Source: Sphingobacteriales bacterium
Lineage (GTDB): Bacteria > Bacteroidota > Bacteroidia > Sphingobacteriales > Sphingobacteriaceae
Direction of reading: 5' to 3'
DNA: 37,113 bases
NCBI GenBank assembly: GCA_028288165.1
Contig: JAQBOG010000013.1
Span: forward strand, 1 to 37,113
The position numbers and the translations under genes are program-made. Numbering within the stretch: position 1 is the stretch's first letter; every line of letters starts with the position of its first letter. A model generated the notes under the pieces. The model did no database searches. It had not been told where the DNA came from and saw only the letters and a list, made by a program, of their open reading frames with translations. This document shows, one piece after another, positions 1 through 9,094 of the stretch.

Positions 1-2
1 CC

Positions 3-117
3 AGTTCGACCAAACAGAAAAGTTCCACGGATAAAGAAACTAAAGCGCAGAGCAGGTAAGTATCAAGCCTTAACTAATTATAAAAGAGCGATGTAATCCT
101 TAACTTAATGACATTGG
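3..117 (+). repeat. Left copy of a 115-bp perfect inverted repeat at the window edges
   Basis: Read base by base, 3-117 is identical to the reverse complement of 36999-37113. The inner end is AATGACATTGG here and CCAATGTCATT at the far end. The next 8 bases inward on both sides are GATACCGG. This resembles the same end of an insertion sequence or long-TIR element seen twice, with its body outside the window. No coding sequence is visible inside it. Identity is certain; the element type is inference. Confidence 0.85.
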
Positions 118-210
118 GATACCGGCCTGTGCTTAAGGCTTGTGGAGTATGAACGGAAAGCGGGGCTGCCAATTGCCAAGCAGTACAAGCCTTGCTTTTC
201 GCAAATCAAT
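118..210 (+). repeat. Family A palindromic repeat, copy A1 (head missing)
   Basis: The copy begins at the core GATACCGGCC (118-127), followed by the small inverted pair GCCT/AGGC, then a GGAAAGCGGGGCTGCC block, and ends near a CTTGCTTTTCG stretch. The downstream parts match copies A2 and A3. The usual head (GTTAGGGATnGnAGnG) is missing because the 115-bp edge repeat replaces it. About 135 bp between this copy and the next gene holds only A/T-rich leader with no feature I can name. Confidence 0.65.
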
Positions 211-344
211 ACGTCCTTGGCCTATCAATACAACCTTATATTAGCGCATGTAAGTGGATTAATTATTTCTGAGATAACTCAATTAACTATCACGTTAAGT
301 TCAAATATCTATATTTAGAAGGTTTTTCTTCCATCCTAACTTAT

Positions 345-3300
345 ATGTGCCGTTTAGCAATTTTATCACTGTTATTTATCTTGTTGGCCACTGGCTTTTC
401 TTCTGCACAAACTGTTGTTGAAATAGAAAGGTGGTCGCGAATCGAAAAATACATCCGGATAGACTCGAATTTAATTAGCTTAAGCAAAGAGGTGGAGAAG
501 ATAAGAGTGGATGCGGCCAAATCTGGAAATGATTTGGATCATGCCAGAACGCTGTATTACCAAATGCTTATAAAAGGCCGGAGGACAGAAGACACGCTGT
601 ATTTTAAAAACAGTGCATTTATTGATAGCATTTTGATGGCTCCATCGGCGCCTGGAGCACTCAAATCGTTGATGCATATTATGCAAGCTAAACGCTTGAT
701 AGATTTCGATAAGAAATACCTGAGGTTTAGAAAAGATAAATATGAAATCAAGAATCTGCCTTATAACTACGCTAAGTTGAGTGCTTCGGCCATTGACAGC
801 ATTATAAAAGGGCATTTTACTGAAGCCCTAAAGGAAAAAGGTTCCGAATTTAAACACAATCGCAACCTGTTATGGTTAAGCTCGAATGAAGATGTATTTC
901 TATTCGACCCTTCCTTAACGGATATTGTGTGGGTTGAACTCATCGATTATTCCTTGAGAAAGGGAGTCAATTTAGATATCCCGGCAGATAGGTTAAGTGC
1001 CTTGATAACGCAACCAGCCACCCCTTTTTTTAATGTGGTTGATAGTTTAGCTACTAAATCCACGCCAAACTATCCCACAATCAAAGCCTATAAAAAATGG
1101 CTAGAAAGCAGCAAGGCAGATTTTAAAAAGCATGCATTTATTGAAACATTGCTACTGAAATATCTTTTCCTTTCTCATCAAACCGATTCCGCTGTTCTGG
1201 CGGCTTATAAGAAGTATTTGTATGAGTGTACAATTTCACCAGTAGACATGGTAAAGGCTCATGGGGTGTATCAGCTTTGTTTATTGTTGTATAAAGAGGG
1301 TTTACTGTATGAAAGTACTCGGGATGTAAAGTATAAGCATTTAATGAAGGAATTGTTGATGCTTTACGATAAAAACAGGGAACTGATTAATACCTTTTCG
1401 TCGTTTAAACCAGTTTTAAGTAAGTTGGAGCGGGGCATTACTCAAACTAAATTAAAGCTGGAAATGGTAAATGCCGCTTTGCCCGGGCAGCCGATGTTAT
1501 TAAGTATTAGCTACAAAAATGTAAAAACAGTTTATTACCGCATTATTCATAAAAATGTATTCAACAAGGTTCTGACAGAAAACCCCTATAACAAACTTCC
1601 TCTGTTTCGAATTAAGCCTCTGGTAACCGATTCCATCGCTCTTCCTGCAAATCAGGACTATAATGGCCATGCGGCTTATGGTAAATTGAATGAATTGCCT
1701 TTTGGTGATTATTATCTTCTTTTTTCTACCGAGAAAGACGGAGCCGCTGATGACGATAAAATGGGTTACCTGCCCTTTGTAGTAAGTAATTTAGTACCTG
1801 TTTACACGGATAATAAAGTATTTATTTTGGACAGGAAAACTGGAGTCCCGGTAGTAGGAGCTGAAGTGCAGGGTTTTTTGAAGAATTACACCAATCCGGA
1901 GCCTAGTCTTCGGACGGGTAAACTCATTGAAAGGCATTTTATTGGGATAGGTGGGTACGCTTTGATAAATAGTGATACGATTAACACACTCAAAGTAATT
2001 TTTAAAGGAGATACTATTGAGGAAAACTTTTTTGTCCAAAAGCAATCACAGCAATCGCAGCCCGACGAACTGTTTAATAAAGAGGAATATGATGATTTGG
2101 TCGAATATCATGATGATCAAGTTCGGATGCACATTTTTACAGATCGAAGTATTTACCGACCAGGCCAAACTGTTTTTTATAAGGCAATAGTGCTTACCCG
2201 GAATCCGAAAACAGGTGAAATGATGTTATTTAATAAAAGGCAGCTGAAATCGGGCATGTTTAATAATGTGTATAAAAAATGGCTTTTAGAAAACGAACCA
2301 GTGCTTTTTGTTTCAGACCCAATGAACCGGAAGACAGACTCTGTTAAATTAACTACCGATAACTATGGTTCCTTTTCTGGCTCATTTGTAATACCTAAAG
2401 CGGCAACAACAGGTGAATGGTCAATTGAATCTGACTATATTGAGGTTGATGATGCTAACTATGGTAGTTTTCAAGTAGAAGAATATAAGCGGCCAACGTT
2501 TGAAATTACGATTGAAAAGCCTAAGAAAATGCTGCTTCCAGGAGATGATTTTTCATTAAAATTTAAAGTAAAATCTTTCACAGGGACTGCCTTAAATGGT
2601 TTGCCTGTTAAGTATCGTATTGAACGGAATGGCTATACGCCTAGCAGTAATTATAGTAGTAATGTTCTTGCAGATAGTACATTAACTACAGACGAGAAGG
2701 GTGAACTTACCGTTACGATAACCGATACGCTTTTGAAACGGCTTAAGCTTTTAGATAAAATAACCGGTAATTATACTTACAGTATCGATGTTGATGTAAA
2801 GGATGCAACCGGAGAATCTGTAGAGCTGGAGGAGAGTTTCTCTGTTTCGAGCCATCCAATAACGATTAATATACAAACCTCAAGTATCTACGATAGAGCA
2901 TTAATAAATCCATCCAATGTAAGTACTGTTGCCGAAAATGAAGGCACAGTTAGTAAAACGGTAAAAATTAAAGTTTACCGAATTTTGAGCAGAAAAAAGG
3001 TTGAAATGTATCGTTATGGATATGTGCAACCTTTTTTGCCCGATGAGTGGATTTATAGTAAAGATGATCTGCAAAAATGGTTTCCTTATCATCACTTCAG
3101 TTCTACGCCAGAAGTAGACAAAAAAGAGCTGGCTTATGAAACTTCAGTAAATACTACCACCTACGAAAAACTGGTTCTCGATCAATCAAAACTAACGGCA
3201 GGAGAATATGAAATTGAAGCATCTGTTGAAGGAAATGGACAGATCATAGGGATTACCAACAGAACCTTCAAAGTATTCGATTCACAAAACAAAAGCATTC

Positions 3301-6300
3301 CAGCTAAGGCTACTGATTTTTCGTATGTAAAAAGTACATCTGTAAAAACGGGGGAGAATATCAAGTTATATACTGGTTCTTCAATAGGGGGGGTTTCTAT
3401 TTACCATTTGAATTATGCCACTAAAAATAAAGGAGGAGTTACTTACAAGCAGCAGTACTTTTTCAAAAATGAAGAGTCAGGGTTAAATGAATTTGAGTTT
3501 AAAGTTCCTGATAACGTATATGAGCAGCTTGTGCTGACAAAAATAAACGTGAGGAATAATGAAGTAAATAGAACGGAGGAACGATTTTTTATTCCGATTG
3601 CTGAGAGTGTAAATCCCGAAATCGTCATAGAAAGTTATCGGAAAGTGTTGGTTCCGGGAGCAGCAGCCACGTTTACGGTTTCTGTTAAAACGAAGAATCG
3701 GAATACAGCGGTGCAATTAATGAGTACCATGTACGACGCTTCCCTGGAAAAACTAGAGAAGCATCGTTGGAAGACTCCTGAAATGGTTAATACAGGCTTT
3801 TTCAGGTTAAATGCACATTGGACACAAACCGTTCACTCGACAGTTAGTGGGGCTATAAGTACTTTACCCAAAGAATTTTTCCAGGATAATGCAGTACTTG
3901 ATGTTGGCCAGGCCCTACAAGGAAGAGCTGCTGGTGTGAGTGTTACCTATCAAAATAGCTCTTTGAACGAAATAGTTGTTGTGAGTTATGAAAGTCAAAG
4001 AATGTACGGAGTGACTGGTGCATCCAATACCATTAGGATACGCGGAACAACATCACTAGCTGATTATAAACAACCACTAATCATTGTAGACGGAGTAGTT
4101 TATGCAGGAGATTTAAGTAGTTTAAGCCCGACGGGAATTTCAGAAATGATGGTTTTGAAAGGTGCTGATGCAAGTGCAATTTATGGTGCAAGGGCGGCAA
4201 ACGGAGTTTTGGTAATTAGTACCAAAGGACCTATAGTTTTGCCTGAAGGGGATGCACCTGAACCCGCTATTAAAATCCGCAAAAACTTTAATGAAACAGC
4301 TTTCTTTTACCCGAAGGTATATGCCGGGACAGATGGCTTTTATACCCTCACTTTTACAATGCCCGAAAGTGTAACCGCATGGAACTGGAAAATGCTAGCA
4401 CATACAAAAGATGCCCGTTTCGCTTATACAGAGCGAACAATAAATACCCAATTAAATTTGATGGTACAACCACATATGCCACGGCTGTTATATCAGGGTG
4501 ATAAAATTAACCTACAAAGCAGAATCAGTAACATGGATACCACTGCCGTTAAGGGAACCATCACTTGCTTAGTCGAGGATGCCATTACTGGCCAAGATCT
4601 TACGTCAATGGTTTTAGCAGATCATGAAAAAGCCTTTTCTGCAGATAAGAAGCTGAGTACGTATACTGGCTTTTTGCTTTCTGTTCCTGCAAACCAAATG
4701 AATCCTTTGAAAGTTGTCATCAAAGCAGCTACAGGTTCAAAAGCAGATGCGGAAGAGCATATTATTCCGGTGTTTAGTACCAAGGTGTTTATTGATAAGG
4801 TGGTTCCGATTGCTTTAAAAAGTAAGGAAGAAACTATTTTTAAAAACATGGGGCTCCCTGCCGATGCAGAAGTATACGGTTTGGGTGTATCTGTTAAACA
4901 AATGCCTCAAGCTGCGCTCATCAATTCGCTTACTTGGCTTGCTAGCTATTCTTTTAATTGTGCAGAGCAAACGTTCAACAAGCTCTCGGCAAATGTTACG
5001 GCCTTAAACATCATGCGGTACGATAAAACTGTTCAATCACTATATCAAAAGGCGAAGGAAGATGTTACCAAGGAAAATACCACAGTCCAAAAACTGCCGA
5101 CTGAATTAGAAAGCATGGAGCTGCCTTGGTTAAAATTAGCTGGTAAAAGAGCAGAACAGCAAAAGCAATTATTCAATTTATTGGATACCGTTAAAACGAA
5201 TGAAAAAATCGACTTGTTCCTGGCCAGATTATATCAACTCCAAAACGCAGGTGGCGGAATCGCTTGGTTTGATGGTGGAAACAGTAGCAGTTACATTTCT
5301 AAATACATCTTGGCAGGCTTCGGAAGGATAAAAAATGATGGATGGAAACCGGCATCCAAAAATCAAGTTAAACACCAAGACTTCGTTGATAAATTATTAT
5401 ACTACTGTAAAAGCGAAAACAAGGATGCTGCTAACCCCATTATCGAGAATTATACACTATATGCATTGAGTTATTGGAAGGGTAAAAATGATTTTTCAAC
5501 AGGTGATTTAGATCGGATAAAAAATAGTTTGAAGCAGCATTGGTCGGCAATAAATCGCTTGCCTCTTTCTGACCAGGCCTTGCTTATTACCGCTACCTAT
5601 AGATTTACAATCAGCTCTGATCCGCTAAGAATCAGAGCGAAACAACAGTTGTCAAGTATCCGTGAGCTGGCCATTGAAGATGCACAAAATGGAATTAGAT
5701 GGAAAGCAATTTCTGATTATGATAATTTGAATACCAGTGCTGAAGAAACTCTGGCCTTCCTGGCAGAAGCTTTTGATGAAGAAGCGAAAGACAAAACAGT
5801 TAAACCGGGAATTTTGAAATGGATTTTTTCAGCAAAACCCGAGGAAGGCTGGCGAACTACCAAAGGAACGGCAGCAGCAATCAAATTACTAACTGATGAA
5901 AAAGGAACGGTGATGAGTGAAGCCAGTAGTATCTCGCTGATTGATGGAGATCAAACAGTGTCGGTATCAAACGATCTTTTTAAAGGGAATACTTCTGCAT
6001 TTGTAAAAACAGACCTGAAGGCGAATCCGGTGATTAAAAATTTAACCGATCAGCCATCCAAAGCAGCTGCTAACGTGTACTATTTTACTTCCGCACAAAA
6101 CCTCGACTCGTTGAACCGACAAGTGAAGTTGAGTAAAAAAATGTATTATCATGATAAAGAAAAAGGATTGCAACCTGTAAAAGCTGGGCAAGTTTTAAAA
6201 GCCGGTGAAAAAGTAACCGTTGTTTTATCAATCACTGCCGATAAACCTTTAAAGTTTGTGTATTTGGATGATAAAAGAGCAGCCGCTTTCGAGCCAGTCG

Positions 6301-6533
6301 AGAATAAAAGCGAATACAAATATCAGGACGGCATCGGTTTTTACCTCTCGGTGCGAGATACCGGCTTGCAATTATTCGCTGAATCTGTGCCTTCCGGAAC
6401 TTCGAACATCAGCTACGAATTGCAAGTTTCACAGGAAGGAACTTTTTTTATTGGGCCGGCAGTTTTACAATGTATGTATAACCCGGACATTATTTCGTAT
6501 AGTAATACCGGAAATGTAAGTGCAGGGAAATAG
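345..6533 (+). CDS. Alpha-2-macroglobulin-like protein with an inserted SusC-type plug domain
   Basis: This 2062-residue envelope protein belongs to the bacterial alpha-2-macroglobulin family. These are large multi-domain proteins thought to trap or inhibit proteases, using a reactive thioester. Residues 1-22 form a signal peptide ending in SSAQ. An MG2-type domain begins near residue 595 (TDRSIYRPGQTV). The A2M-type region follows near 1310-1410 (MPESVTAWNWKMLAHTKDA). The thioester-type motif CAEQ is at residues 1539-1542, and helical thioester-domain and C-terminal domains follow. Residues about 1184-1294 are foreign to the family: LQGRAAGV, IRIRGTTSL, PLIIVDGVVY, MMVLKGADASAIYGARAANG and VLVISTKG are textbook SusC/RagA plug motifs, with no beta-barrel after them. 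The insert lies before the A2M region, roughly where a bait region would be expected. The gene is monocistronic. The family is sure; function of the insert is unknown. Confidence 0.9.
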   Translation: MCRLAILSLLFILLATGFSSAQTVVEIERWSRIEKYIRIDSNLISLSKEVEKIRVDAAKSGNDLDHARTLYYQMLIKGRRTEDTLYFKNSAFIDSILMAPSAPGALKSLMHIMQAKRLIDFDKKYLRFRKDKYEIKNLPYNYAKLSASAIDSIIKGHFTEALKEKGSEFKHNRNLLWLSSNEDVFLFDPSLTDIVWVELIDYSLRKGVNLDIPADRLSALITQPATPFFNVVDSLATKSTPNYPTIKAYKKWLESSKADFKKHAFIETLLLKYLFLSHQTDSAVLAAYKKYLYECTISPVDMVKAHGVYQLCLLLYKEGLLYESTRDVKYKHLMKELLMLYDKNRELINTFSSFKPVLSKLERGITQTKLKLEMVNAALPGQPMLLSISYKNVKTVYYRIIHKNVFNKVLTENPYNKLPLFRIKPLVTDSIALPANQDYNGHAAYGKLNELPFGDYYLLFSTEKDGAADDDKMGYLPFVVSNLVPVYTDNKVFILDRKTGVPVVGAEVQGFLKNYTNPEPSLRTGKLIERHFIGIGGYALINSDTINTLKVIFKGDTIEENFFVQKQSQQSQPDELFNKEEYDDLVEYHDDQVRMHIFTDRSIYRPGQTVFYKAIVLTRNPKTGEMMLFNKRQLKSGMFNNVYKKWLLENEPVLFVSDPMNRKTDSVKLTTDNYGSFSGSFVIPKAATTGEWSIESDYIEVDDANYGSFQVEEYKRPTFEITIEKPKKMLLPGDDFSLKFKVKSFTGTALNGLPVKYRIERNGYTPSSNYSSNVLADSTLTTDEKGELTVTITDTLLKRLKLLDKITGNYTYSIDVDVKDATGESVELEESFSVSSHPITINIQTSSIYDRALINPSNVSTVAENEGTVSKTVKIKVYRILSRKKVEMYRYGYVQPFLPDEWIYSKDDLQKWFPYHHFSSTPEVDKKELAYETSVNTTTYEKLVLDQSKLTAGEYEIEASVEGNGQIIGITNRTFKVFDSQNKSIPAKATDFSYVKSTSVKTGENIKLYTGSSIGGVSIYHLNYATKNKGGVTYKQQYFFKNEESGLNEFEFKVPDNVYEQLVLTKINVRNNEVNRTEERFFIPIAESVNPEIVIESYRKVLVPGAAATFTVSVKTKNRNTAVQLMSTMYDASLEKLEKHRWKTPEMVNTGFFRLNAHWTQTVHSTVSGAISTLPKEFFQDNAVLDVGQALQGRAAGVSVTYQNSSLNEIVVVSYESQRMYGVTGASNTIRIRGTTSLADYKQPLIIVDGVVYAGDLSSLSPTGISEMMVLKGADASAIYGARAANGVLVISTKGPIVLPEGDAPEPAIKIRKNFNETAFFYPKVYAGTDGFYTLTFTMPESVTAWNWKMLAHTKDARFAYTERTINTQLNLMVQPHMPRLLYQGDKINLQSRISNMDTTAVKGTITCLVEDAITGQDLTSMVLADHEKAFSADKKLSTYTGFLLSVPANQMNPLKVVIKAATGSKADAEEHIIPVFSTKVFIDKVVPIALKSKEETIFKNMGLPADAEVYGLGVSVKQMPQAALINSLTWLASYSFNCAEQTFNKLSANVTALNIMRYDKTVQSLYQKAKEDVTKENTTVQKLPTELESMELPWLKLAGKRAEQQKQLFNLLDTVKTNEKIDLFLARLYQLQNAGGGIAWFDGGNSSSYISKYILAGFGRIKNDGWKPASKNQVKHQDFVDKLLYYCKSENKDAANPIIENYTLYALSYWKGKNDFSTGDLDRIKNSLKQHWSAINRLPLSDQALLITATYRFTISSDPLRIRAKQQLSSIRELAIEDAQNGIRWKAISDYDNLNTSAEETLAFLAEAFDEEAKDKTVKPGILKWIFSAKPEEGWRTTKGTAAAIKLLTDEKGTVMSEASSISLIDGDQTVSVSNDLFKGNTSAFVKTDLKANPVIKNLTDQPSKAAANVYYFTSAQNLDSLNRQVKLSKKMYYHDKEKGLQPVKAGQVLKAGEKVTVVLSITADKPLKFVYLDDKRAAAFEPVENKSEYKYQDGIGFYLSVRDTGLQLFAESVPSGTSNISYELQVSQEGTFFIGPAVLQCMYNPDIISYSNTGNVSAGK

Positions 6534-6614
6534 AAACAAAGAACCGTTTATAAGGTTGTAGAAAATTGACGGAATTTGTAGTGAAGAAAAGGAAGAAGTA
6601 AGAAATGTAGAATT

Positions 6615-6651
6615 ACCTCCCCGGCCCACTCCTAAAAACAGGAGGGGAGGT
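6615..6651. repeat. Hairpin repeat, family C copy 1, after the macroglobulin gene
   Basis: ACCTCCCC (6615-6622) pairs with GGGGAGGT (6644-6651) around a loop that contains CTAAAAACAGG. A related sequence occurs on the other strand at 22898-22937. The hairpin lies about 80 bp after the macroglobulin stop and could end transcription, but no strong T-run follows. The rest of 6534-6859 shows no other feature. Confidence 0.5.
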
Positions 6652-6859
6652 ATGGCGTGTTTAGTATTTTCATTTATTCATTGTTTTTGAGTAAAATGTC
6701 ATAGCGTAATCTCCCATTAAATATGATTCCGAAAGTACACGAATATCTAGTCCGTTATACCTGTTCCCTTGTTTTAGGGGAGCTCTGTCGCAGGACTCAG
6801 GGGTGGGTATTTTCGAGCGAAATGGAATTATTGAACATTTATAATTCACCTTACAATTC

Positions 6860-7801
6860 TTACCTACTAACCTCATTCAATCGTTCTAAATCTTCTTTTT
6901 TCAATTCCAGTTGGCCTGCTTTTGTTAAATCATTTAGTTGTTCTATACTGGTGGCGCTTACTATGGCTGAGGTAACTACGTCACGTGAAATTAACCAGGC
7001 TAGTGAAACTTGGGCAGGAGTAGCTTGGTATTGAGCGGCTATTTCATCAAGTGCTGCTAAAATCGCTAGTCCTTTTTCGTTTAAATACTTTTTGACACCC
7101 TGGCCTCGAGGACTTTTATTTAAATCGCTTTCTGAACGGTATTTCCCGGTTAAAAAGCCGGAAGCCAGCGAGTAATAGGGGATTACACTCACTTGGTGTT
7201 TTTTGCAAATAGGTTCCAGATCGGTTTCAAAAAGGGTTCTTTCTACCAGGTTATACAGAGGTTGTAACGTTTCATATTTTGGTAGTCCGCGGGTGCTCGC
7301 TTGCAATGCTTGTTCTAAACGTTCGGGGGTAAAATTGGAAGCGCCGATTGCCCGAACCTTGCCTTCTGTAATTAACTCGGAATAGGCTTGCAGCGTTTCT
7401 TCTATTGGAGTTGACAAATCATCATAGTGACTTTGGTACAAATCGATATAATCTGTTTGTAATCGGGACAAAGATTGTTCGACCATCCGTTTGATGTAAT
7501 TTTTAGACAAACCTTTTTCGCCATTCATTTCTGAACCAACCTTGGTTGCTATAATTACTTGATCACGTTTCCCATTTTTCTTTATCCAATTGCCGATGAT
7601 GGTTTCAGATTCTCCGCCTTTATTTCCGGGAACCCAACTGGAATAGGAGTTTGCGGTATCGATGAAATTAAAACCAGCATTTACAAAACGATCTAGCAGC
7701 TTAAATGAGGTTTCCTGATCTGCTGTCCAGCCAAATACATTTCCACCAAAGCAAAGTGGTGAAACTGTTAGTTCCGAAGTGCCTAATTTTCGTTGTTCCA
7801 T
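6860..7801 (-). CDS. Aldo/keto reductase
   Basis: This 313-residue protein is a cytosolic NAD(P)H-dependent oxidoreductase of the aldo/keto reductase superfamily with a TIM-barrel fold. The start chosen is the ATG at 7801 giving MEQRKLGTSELTVSPLCFGG, the usual AKR opening; the reading frame is open further upstream, but that part is repeat-derived and unlike AKRs. The catalytic tetrad is visible: D48 and Y53 (FIDTANSY), K87 (ATKVG) and H125 (YQSHYDD). The C-terminal cofactor loop is also present (SAIVSATSIEQL). Length is normal for the family. The physiological substrate cannot be told from sequence. It faces away from the macroglobulin gene and lies downstream of doxX on the same strand, separated by repeat A2, so it may or may not be cotranscribed with it. 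Confidence 0.92.
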   Translation of the reverse strand: MEQRKLGTSELTVSPLCFGGNVFGWTADQETSFKLLDRFVNAGFNFIDTANSYSSWVPGNKGGESETIIGNWIKKNGKRDQVIIATKVGSEMNGEKGLSKNYIKRMVEQSLSRLQTDYIDLYQSHYDDLSTPIEETLQAYSELITEGKVRAIGASNFTPERLEQALQASTRGLPKYETLQPLYNLVERTLFETDLEPICKKHQVSVIPYYSLASGFLTGKYRSESDLNKSPRGQGVKKYLNEKGLAILAALDEIAAQYQATPAQVSLAWLISRDVVTSAIVSATSIEQLNDLTKAGQLELKKEDLERLNEVSR

Positions 7802-7907
7802 AATTTTAGTTTTGAAAATAACGTGAAAATAGGTGCCAAAGTTTCCAAGATTAACTTCCTCTCGTAAAAGTTGCAAACTCAAATAGCAGCAGATTAAGAG
7901 TGATTTA

Positions 7908-8010
7908 AACGCGATTGCAGCGGATACCAGCCTCGTGCTTAAGGCTGGTGCAGTATGAGCGGAAAGCGGGACAGCCTTTTGCAAAGTACTACTAACGTTG
8001 CTTTTCAAAA
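7908..8010 (+). repeat. Family A palindromic repeat, copy A2
   Basis: The copy reads GCGATTGCAGCGGATACCAGCC, then AGCCT and AGGCT as a short inverted pair, then GCGGAAAGCGGGACAGCC, and ends near GTTGCTTTTC. The inverted pair differs from A1 (GCCT/AGGC) but still pairs. It occupies most of the gap between the doxX-like gene and the aldo/keto reductase gene. Confidence 0.65.
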
Positions 8011-8033
8011 ACAACTGCTCCCAACAAATTGAA

Positions 8034-8405
8034 TTAGGAAAGCTTTGAAGGATTTAACTTATGTAAATATAGATTAGATAATATTAAGATGCCGAGGAAA
8101 ATAATGGGTGTAATGGCCCTGGCAACCGGATCGCCACTATTTAAATGCGCTATGGAAGCCGAAATACATACAATGGCAAAACCTGCATAAGCCCATTCTT
8201 TTACTCTGATAGTTATTAAAGGGATGATGATAATGAGGGCACCAATTATTTTGGCGATGGCAAGTTCTATCCTAAAATAATCAGGGTAGCCAAGGTGCTG
8301 TATGCCTGCTTTCACCTCCGGATTTACAAAGTATTGTGATGCACTAAATAACATCATTAAGGAAATGATTCCGGTGGTTGACCAATAGATAATTTTATTT
8401 TTCAT
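8034..8405 (-). CDS. DoxX-like membrane protein
   Basis: This 123-residue integral membrane protein has four hydrophobic segments in the DoxX-like arrangement: a TM segment near residues 5-25, then YFVNPEVKAGIQHLGYPDYFRIE, then three closely spaced helices (IAKIIGALIIIIPLI, WAYAGFAIVCISASIAHL, ITPIIFLGILILSNLYL). The motif GYPDYFR followed by KIIGA is characteristic of the DoxX_2 group. The start at MKNKIIYW is chosen; upstream in-frame codons fall in the promoter region. It is divergent from the HxlR regulator at 8514, and the shared spacer carries an operator-like dyad, so it is probably the regulated target. DoxX-like proteins are often tied to redox or electrophile stress, but its biochemical role is not established. 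Confidence 0.85.
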   Translation of the reverse strand: MKNKIIYWSTTGIISLMMLFSASQYFVNPEVKAGIQHLGYPDYFRIELAIAKIIGALIIIIPLITIRVKEWAYAGFAIVCISASIAHLNSGDPVARAITPIIFLGILILSNLYLHKLNPSKLS

Positions 8406-8431
8406 GATTGTTTTTTCTTTTGTATGAGCCA

Positions 8432-8439
8432 CAAACATA
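8432..8439 (-). promoter_or_regulatory. Candidate Bacteroidota -7 element for the doxX-like gene
   Basis: On the minus strand this reads TATGTTTG, a perfect match to the TAnnTTTG -7 consensus of the Bacteroidota primary sigma factor. It lies about 27 bp before the chosen ATG. A good -33 TTTG is not obvious, which would suit a regulated promoter. Confidence 0.45.
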
Positions 8440-8460
8440 ATGTACATTCGCTATACATTT

Positions 8461-8490
8461 TATAGTACTACCCTTTTGGATAGTGCTATA
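8461..8490. promoter_or_regulatory. Operator-like dyad between doxX-like gene and hxlR-type gene
   Basis: TATAGTACTA (8461-8470) and TAGTGCTATA (8481-8490) form an inverted repeat with one mismatch and a 10-bp spacer. Each half-site contains a nearly palindromic AGTACT/AGTGCT core. The dyad lies between divergent genes, one of which encodes an HxlR-type dimeric winged-helix protein. A TATACTTG sequence at 8487-8494 overlaps the right arm and is one base away from the TAnnTTTG promoter element of the regulator gene, consistent with autoregulation. Confidence 0.55.
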
Positions 8491-8513
8491 CTTGGTGATA
8501 GCGGAAATAGCAA

Positions 8514-8894
8514 ATGGAAGAAACAGAAGAAGTTATAGATCATTCAACACAAACTTGTACGCGAATGCTTTTGCACGTACAGGATGCGCTGGAAGTGTTA
8601 AATGGCAAATGGAAGCTCCCAATTCTGCTTTGTTTAACATTTGGTGAAAGAAGATTTCGGCAAATTGCCAAAGATATAGGCGGAATTACTGACAAGATGC
8701 TTTCTAAAGAATTGAAAGATATGGAGGTAAATAAGCTTATTAAAAGAACGGTTCTTGATTCATTTCCGCCAACGGTTATTTACTCTGTTACGGATCATGG
8801 TAAATCATTGAAACCAGTGATTGATGAACTGGCTATTTGGGGCAACAAACATCGGGAGGAAATTATTGGAATAAGGCAGAAAGAAAAGTCATGA
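8514..8894 (+). CDS. HxlR-family winged-helix transcriptional regulator
   Basis: This 126-residue DNA-binding protein belongs to the HxlR/MarR-like group that controls adjacent redox or stress genes. The core motif sequence is plain: C15 in the TCTRML opening, LNGKWKLPILLCL (helix 1), GERRFRQIAKDIGGITDKMLSKELKDMEVNKLI (winged-helix recognition region) and a wing ending in TVIYSVTDHGKSL. A single N-terminal cysteine is common in HxlR proteins that sense electrophiles or oxidants. It is divergent from the doxX-like gene with the dyad at 8461-8490 between them, the usual arrangement of an HxlR regulator and its target. The signal it responds to is unknown. Confidence 0.92.
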   Translation: MEETEEVIDHSTQTCTRMLLHVQDALEVLNGKWKLPILLCLTFGERRFRQIAKDIGGITDKMLSKELKDMEVNKLIKRTVLDSFPPTVIYSVTDHGKSLKPVIDELAIWGNKHREEIIGIRQKEKS

Positions 8895-8915
8895 TATAAA
8901 ACTGCGGCGTTAATA

Positions 8916-8951
8916 CGACGGAAAATTTGGAAATGGTAAGCCTTTCCGTCG
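8916..8951 (+). terminator. Hairpin after the hxlR-type gene, possible terminator
   Basis: CGACGGAAA (8916-8924) pairs perfectly with TTTCCGTCG (8943-8951) across an 18-nt loop. It lies 21 bp after the regulator stop codon. There is no clear T-run, so it may be a weak or factor-aided terminator, or only a structured spacer. Confidence 0.35.
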
Positions 8952-9094
8952 CGGTATTTACAAACCTTCAAAACCTCAGAGCGCTTTTGAGTTCTCTCTA
9001 CTTTCTATATCTTTAGTGCTTATTGCTCATCTGTTTTTATGATGGGAAACTAAGGATTTGAGATTTACAGGTGCTTGCACTACAAAATATACAT

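Noticed and set aside
7802..8014. N-terminal extension of the aldo/keto reductase
   Set aside because: The extra 71 residues are translated repeat A2 and spacer; the family start is at MEQRKLGTS.
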